Assembly (NCBI GenBank): GCA_902362875.1
Contig: CABIYF010000007.1
Span: 59,556 to 123,555 of the forward strand
From: Eubacteriaceae bacterium
GTDB lineage: Bacteria; Bacillota; Clostridia; Lachnospirales; Lachnospiraceae
DNA: 64,000 nt
Reading direction: 5' to 3'
A program made the position numbers and the translations under genes. Shown here one piece after another: positions 62,960-64,000 of this stretch (positions within the stretch are counted from its first letter, which is position 1; every line of letters starts with the position of its first letter). Under the pieces are notes generated by a model. That model saw nothing but the letters and a program-made list of their open reading frames with translations, did not search any database and was not told the DNA's origin.

Positions 62960-63829
62960 CTATAATTTCTGGAATACTTTGATCGCACGTTTTACATCTT
63001 CTTTGATCGCTTCTGTTGCTTTAATTGCCATAGAATCATAGAAATTTGTTTCATCATCTTTCCAGAATTCTTTGGAGGCCTTTCCTCCGGCAACATTCAT
63101 ATATGTATAGTAATTTACTTTACAGATTCCGTTCTCGATCGCAACAGCGTAATCTTCATCGGATACTCCGGATCCACCATGCATAACTAATGGTACGTTA
63201 GCAGCTTCTCTGATTCTTGCTACACGAGGAAGATCTAGTTTTGGTTCTGTTAAATATACTCCGTGTGTTGTACCAAACGCAACAGCTAAACAGTCAACCC
63301 CTGTTAACTCTACAAATTTCTTTGCAACTTCTGGATCTGTATAAATATCATCAAGATCATCATAATCATCTTTGCTGTCTGCGGAGCCACCCTCTCCATG
63401 AACAACTTCAGATGTAAAGATATGTCCAAGTTCTGCCTCTACACTTGCTCCTACTGCATGTGCGATTTTCACAATCTCTTTTGTCTCTTCGGCATTTTCT
63501 TCAAAACTTTTTGCTGATGCGTCATACATAACTGATGTAAACCCTAAACGCAGGGCCTGTACGCATCGTTCAAAGGAACTTCCATGATCTAAATGAAGTG
63601 CTACAGGAACTTTTGCACGTTCTGCATAATATTTCATGATTGGTCCGATTTCTTCCAGATCAATGATATCATCATGACTCTGTGCATGCTGCAGAATTAC
63701 TGGACAATTCAATTCTTCTGCTGCCTGAATAATACCACGGATCGCTTCTAATGTCGTTCCATTAAATGCACCTACCGCTTTGTGTTCTATCTTGGCCTGG
63801 TCGAGTAATTCTTTTAAAGTTACTAACAT
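62960..63829 (-). CDS. fba: Class II fructose/tagatose-bisphosphate aldolase family protein
   Basis: 289 residues from ATG 63829 with AGGAGG 7 nt upstream. Catalytic D81 and zinc ligands H82 (LHLDHGSS), H189 (GTTHGVY) and H217 (MHGGSGVS), E133 in VEAELGHI, and KVNYYT (238-243) at the phosphate/cation site. An acidic stretch (SKDDYDDLDD, about 152-161) is unusual. It may be the glycolytic aldolase or one for another ketose bisphosphate; the neighbours favour a dedicated carbohydrate cluster. Confidence 0.85.
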   Translation of the reverse strand: MLVTLKELLDQAKIEHKAVGAFNGTTLEAIRGIIQAAEELNCPVILQHAQSHDDIIDLEEIGPIMKYYAERAKVPVALHLDHGSSFERCVQALRLGFTSVMYDASAKSFEENAEETKEIVKIAHAVGASVEAELGHIFTSEVVHGEGGSADSKDDYDDLDDIYTDPEVAKKFVELTGVDCLAVAFGTTHGVYLTEPKLDLPRVARIREAANVPLVMHGGSGVSDEDYAVAIENGICKVNYYTYMNVAGGKASKEFWKDDETNFYDSMAIKATEAIKEDVKRAIKVFQKL

Positions 63830-63865
63830 CCGTCTTCCTCCTAATTTACATTCACTATTTTCATT

Positions 63866-63899
63866 ACTTTCCTGCCGCATAAAGATGCGGCAGGAAAGT
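63866..63899 (-). other. Intercistronic stem-loop upstream of fba
   Basis: ACTTTCCTGCCGCAT (63866-63880) pairs perfectly with ATGCGGCAGGAAAGT (63885-63899): 15 bp with a 4-nt loop. Minus-strand RNA after the stem reads AATGAAAATAG, with no U-tract, so it is not an obvious terminator for the preceding gene. Confidence 0.7.
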
Positions 63900-63914
63900 T
63901 TAAGTTTTTATCTC

Positions 63915-64000
63915 TTATAATACGTTTCTTCCGTACATAGCATCCTGTTCTTTTCTTAACTGGTAGATCAGTGTGCTCTTATCTAATTCGATATCATCAT
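63915..64000 (-). CDS. 3' end of an unidentified gene (partial)
   Basis: A frame entering from beyond the window reads DDIELDKSTLIYQLRKEQ then DAMYGRNVL and stops at TAA (63915-63917). Only 28 residues are visible, so the product is not identified. Its position 85 nt upstream of fba suggests it belongs to the same carbohydrate cluster. Confidence 0.6.
   Translation of the reverse strand, partial: DDIELDKSTLIYQLRKEQDAMYGRNVL

Noticed and set aside
1..64000. tRNA, rRNA, CRISPR or insertion sequence
   Set aside because: I looked through the intergenic stretches for cloverleaf ends, regularly spaced repeats and transposase-like frames and saw none.

Overview
The window looks like a chromosomal segment of an anaerobic, low-GC Firmicute of the family Lachnospiraceae. 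It most resembles an Anaerostipes-type gut butyrate producer (A. hadrus-like), an assignment from memory of gene order and protein style that was not tested by search. The reasons are AT-rich intergenic DNA, strong AGGAGG ribosome sites, and a complete thl-crt-hbd-bcd-etfB-etfA butyryl-CoA operon. Acetolactate synthase, RuvAB/U32/RodA/PBP, a glmS ribozyme and three LTA-synthase-like proteins in clostridial arrangements support this. Almost all genes are on the minus strand. Only a YprB-like exonuclease, a CobD/HisC-like aminotransferase and glmS are on the plus strand.

Layout, left to right. 146-6179: butyryl-CoA operon with a long, repeat-rich control region (6180-6645). 6646-11150: one operon of metallophosphoesterase, scpA, scpB, ilvB, ilvN. 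11340-16581: sorbitol (glucitol) PTS operon srlD-srlR-srlM-srlA-srlE-srlB. 16695-17903: a D-Ala-D-Ala carboxypeptidase gene broken by an in-frame TAG. 18041-25422: Nudix hydrolase, then ruvA-ruvB-U32 peptidase-rodA-pbp, with a LexA-like box upstream of ruvA. 25632-27427: exonuclease and PHP phosphatase. 27565-36190: valS preceded by four poorly characterised genes, including a large repeat-like protein and a degenerate Hsp70/actin-fold protein. 36307-39776: aminotransferase, then ridA, lepB, purA. 39955-44946: tandem duplicated LTA-synthase-like genes. 45006-49569: pheA, folB-folK fusion, folP, HD protein, folC. 49600-55292: lon, clpX, clpP, tig. 55391-57397: a third LTA-synthase-like gene. 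57543-59747: glmS with its ribozyme leader. 60004-61092: glycerol dehydrogenase. 61093-61723: an orphan non-coding region with a perfect 56-bp inverted repeat. 61724-64000: TIM-like isomerase, YjbQ, class II aldolase and the 3' end of another gene.

Functionally this is mostly core metabolism. It covers conversion of acetyl-CoA to butyryl-CoA with Bcd/Etf electron bifurcation, sorbitol uptake to fructose-6-P, branched-chain amino acid, Phe and folate synthesis, and GlcN6P supply for the wall. Protein quality control (Tig, ClpXP, Lon) and envelope assembly (RodA/PBP, LtaS family, signal peptidase) are also present. I saw no rRNA, tRNA, CRISPR array, insertion sequence or prophage.

The most unusual items are the amber-interrupted carboxypeptidase, the 56-bp palindrome, and the four-gene hypothetical cluster upstream of valS. 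Others are the sorbitol EIIA lacking a histidine where E. coli SrlB has its phospho-histidine, the butyrate operon control region, and recurring intercistronic hairpins without U-tracts.
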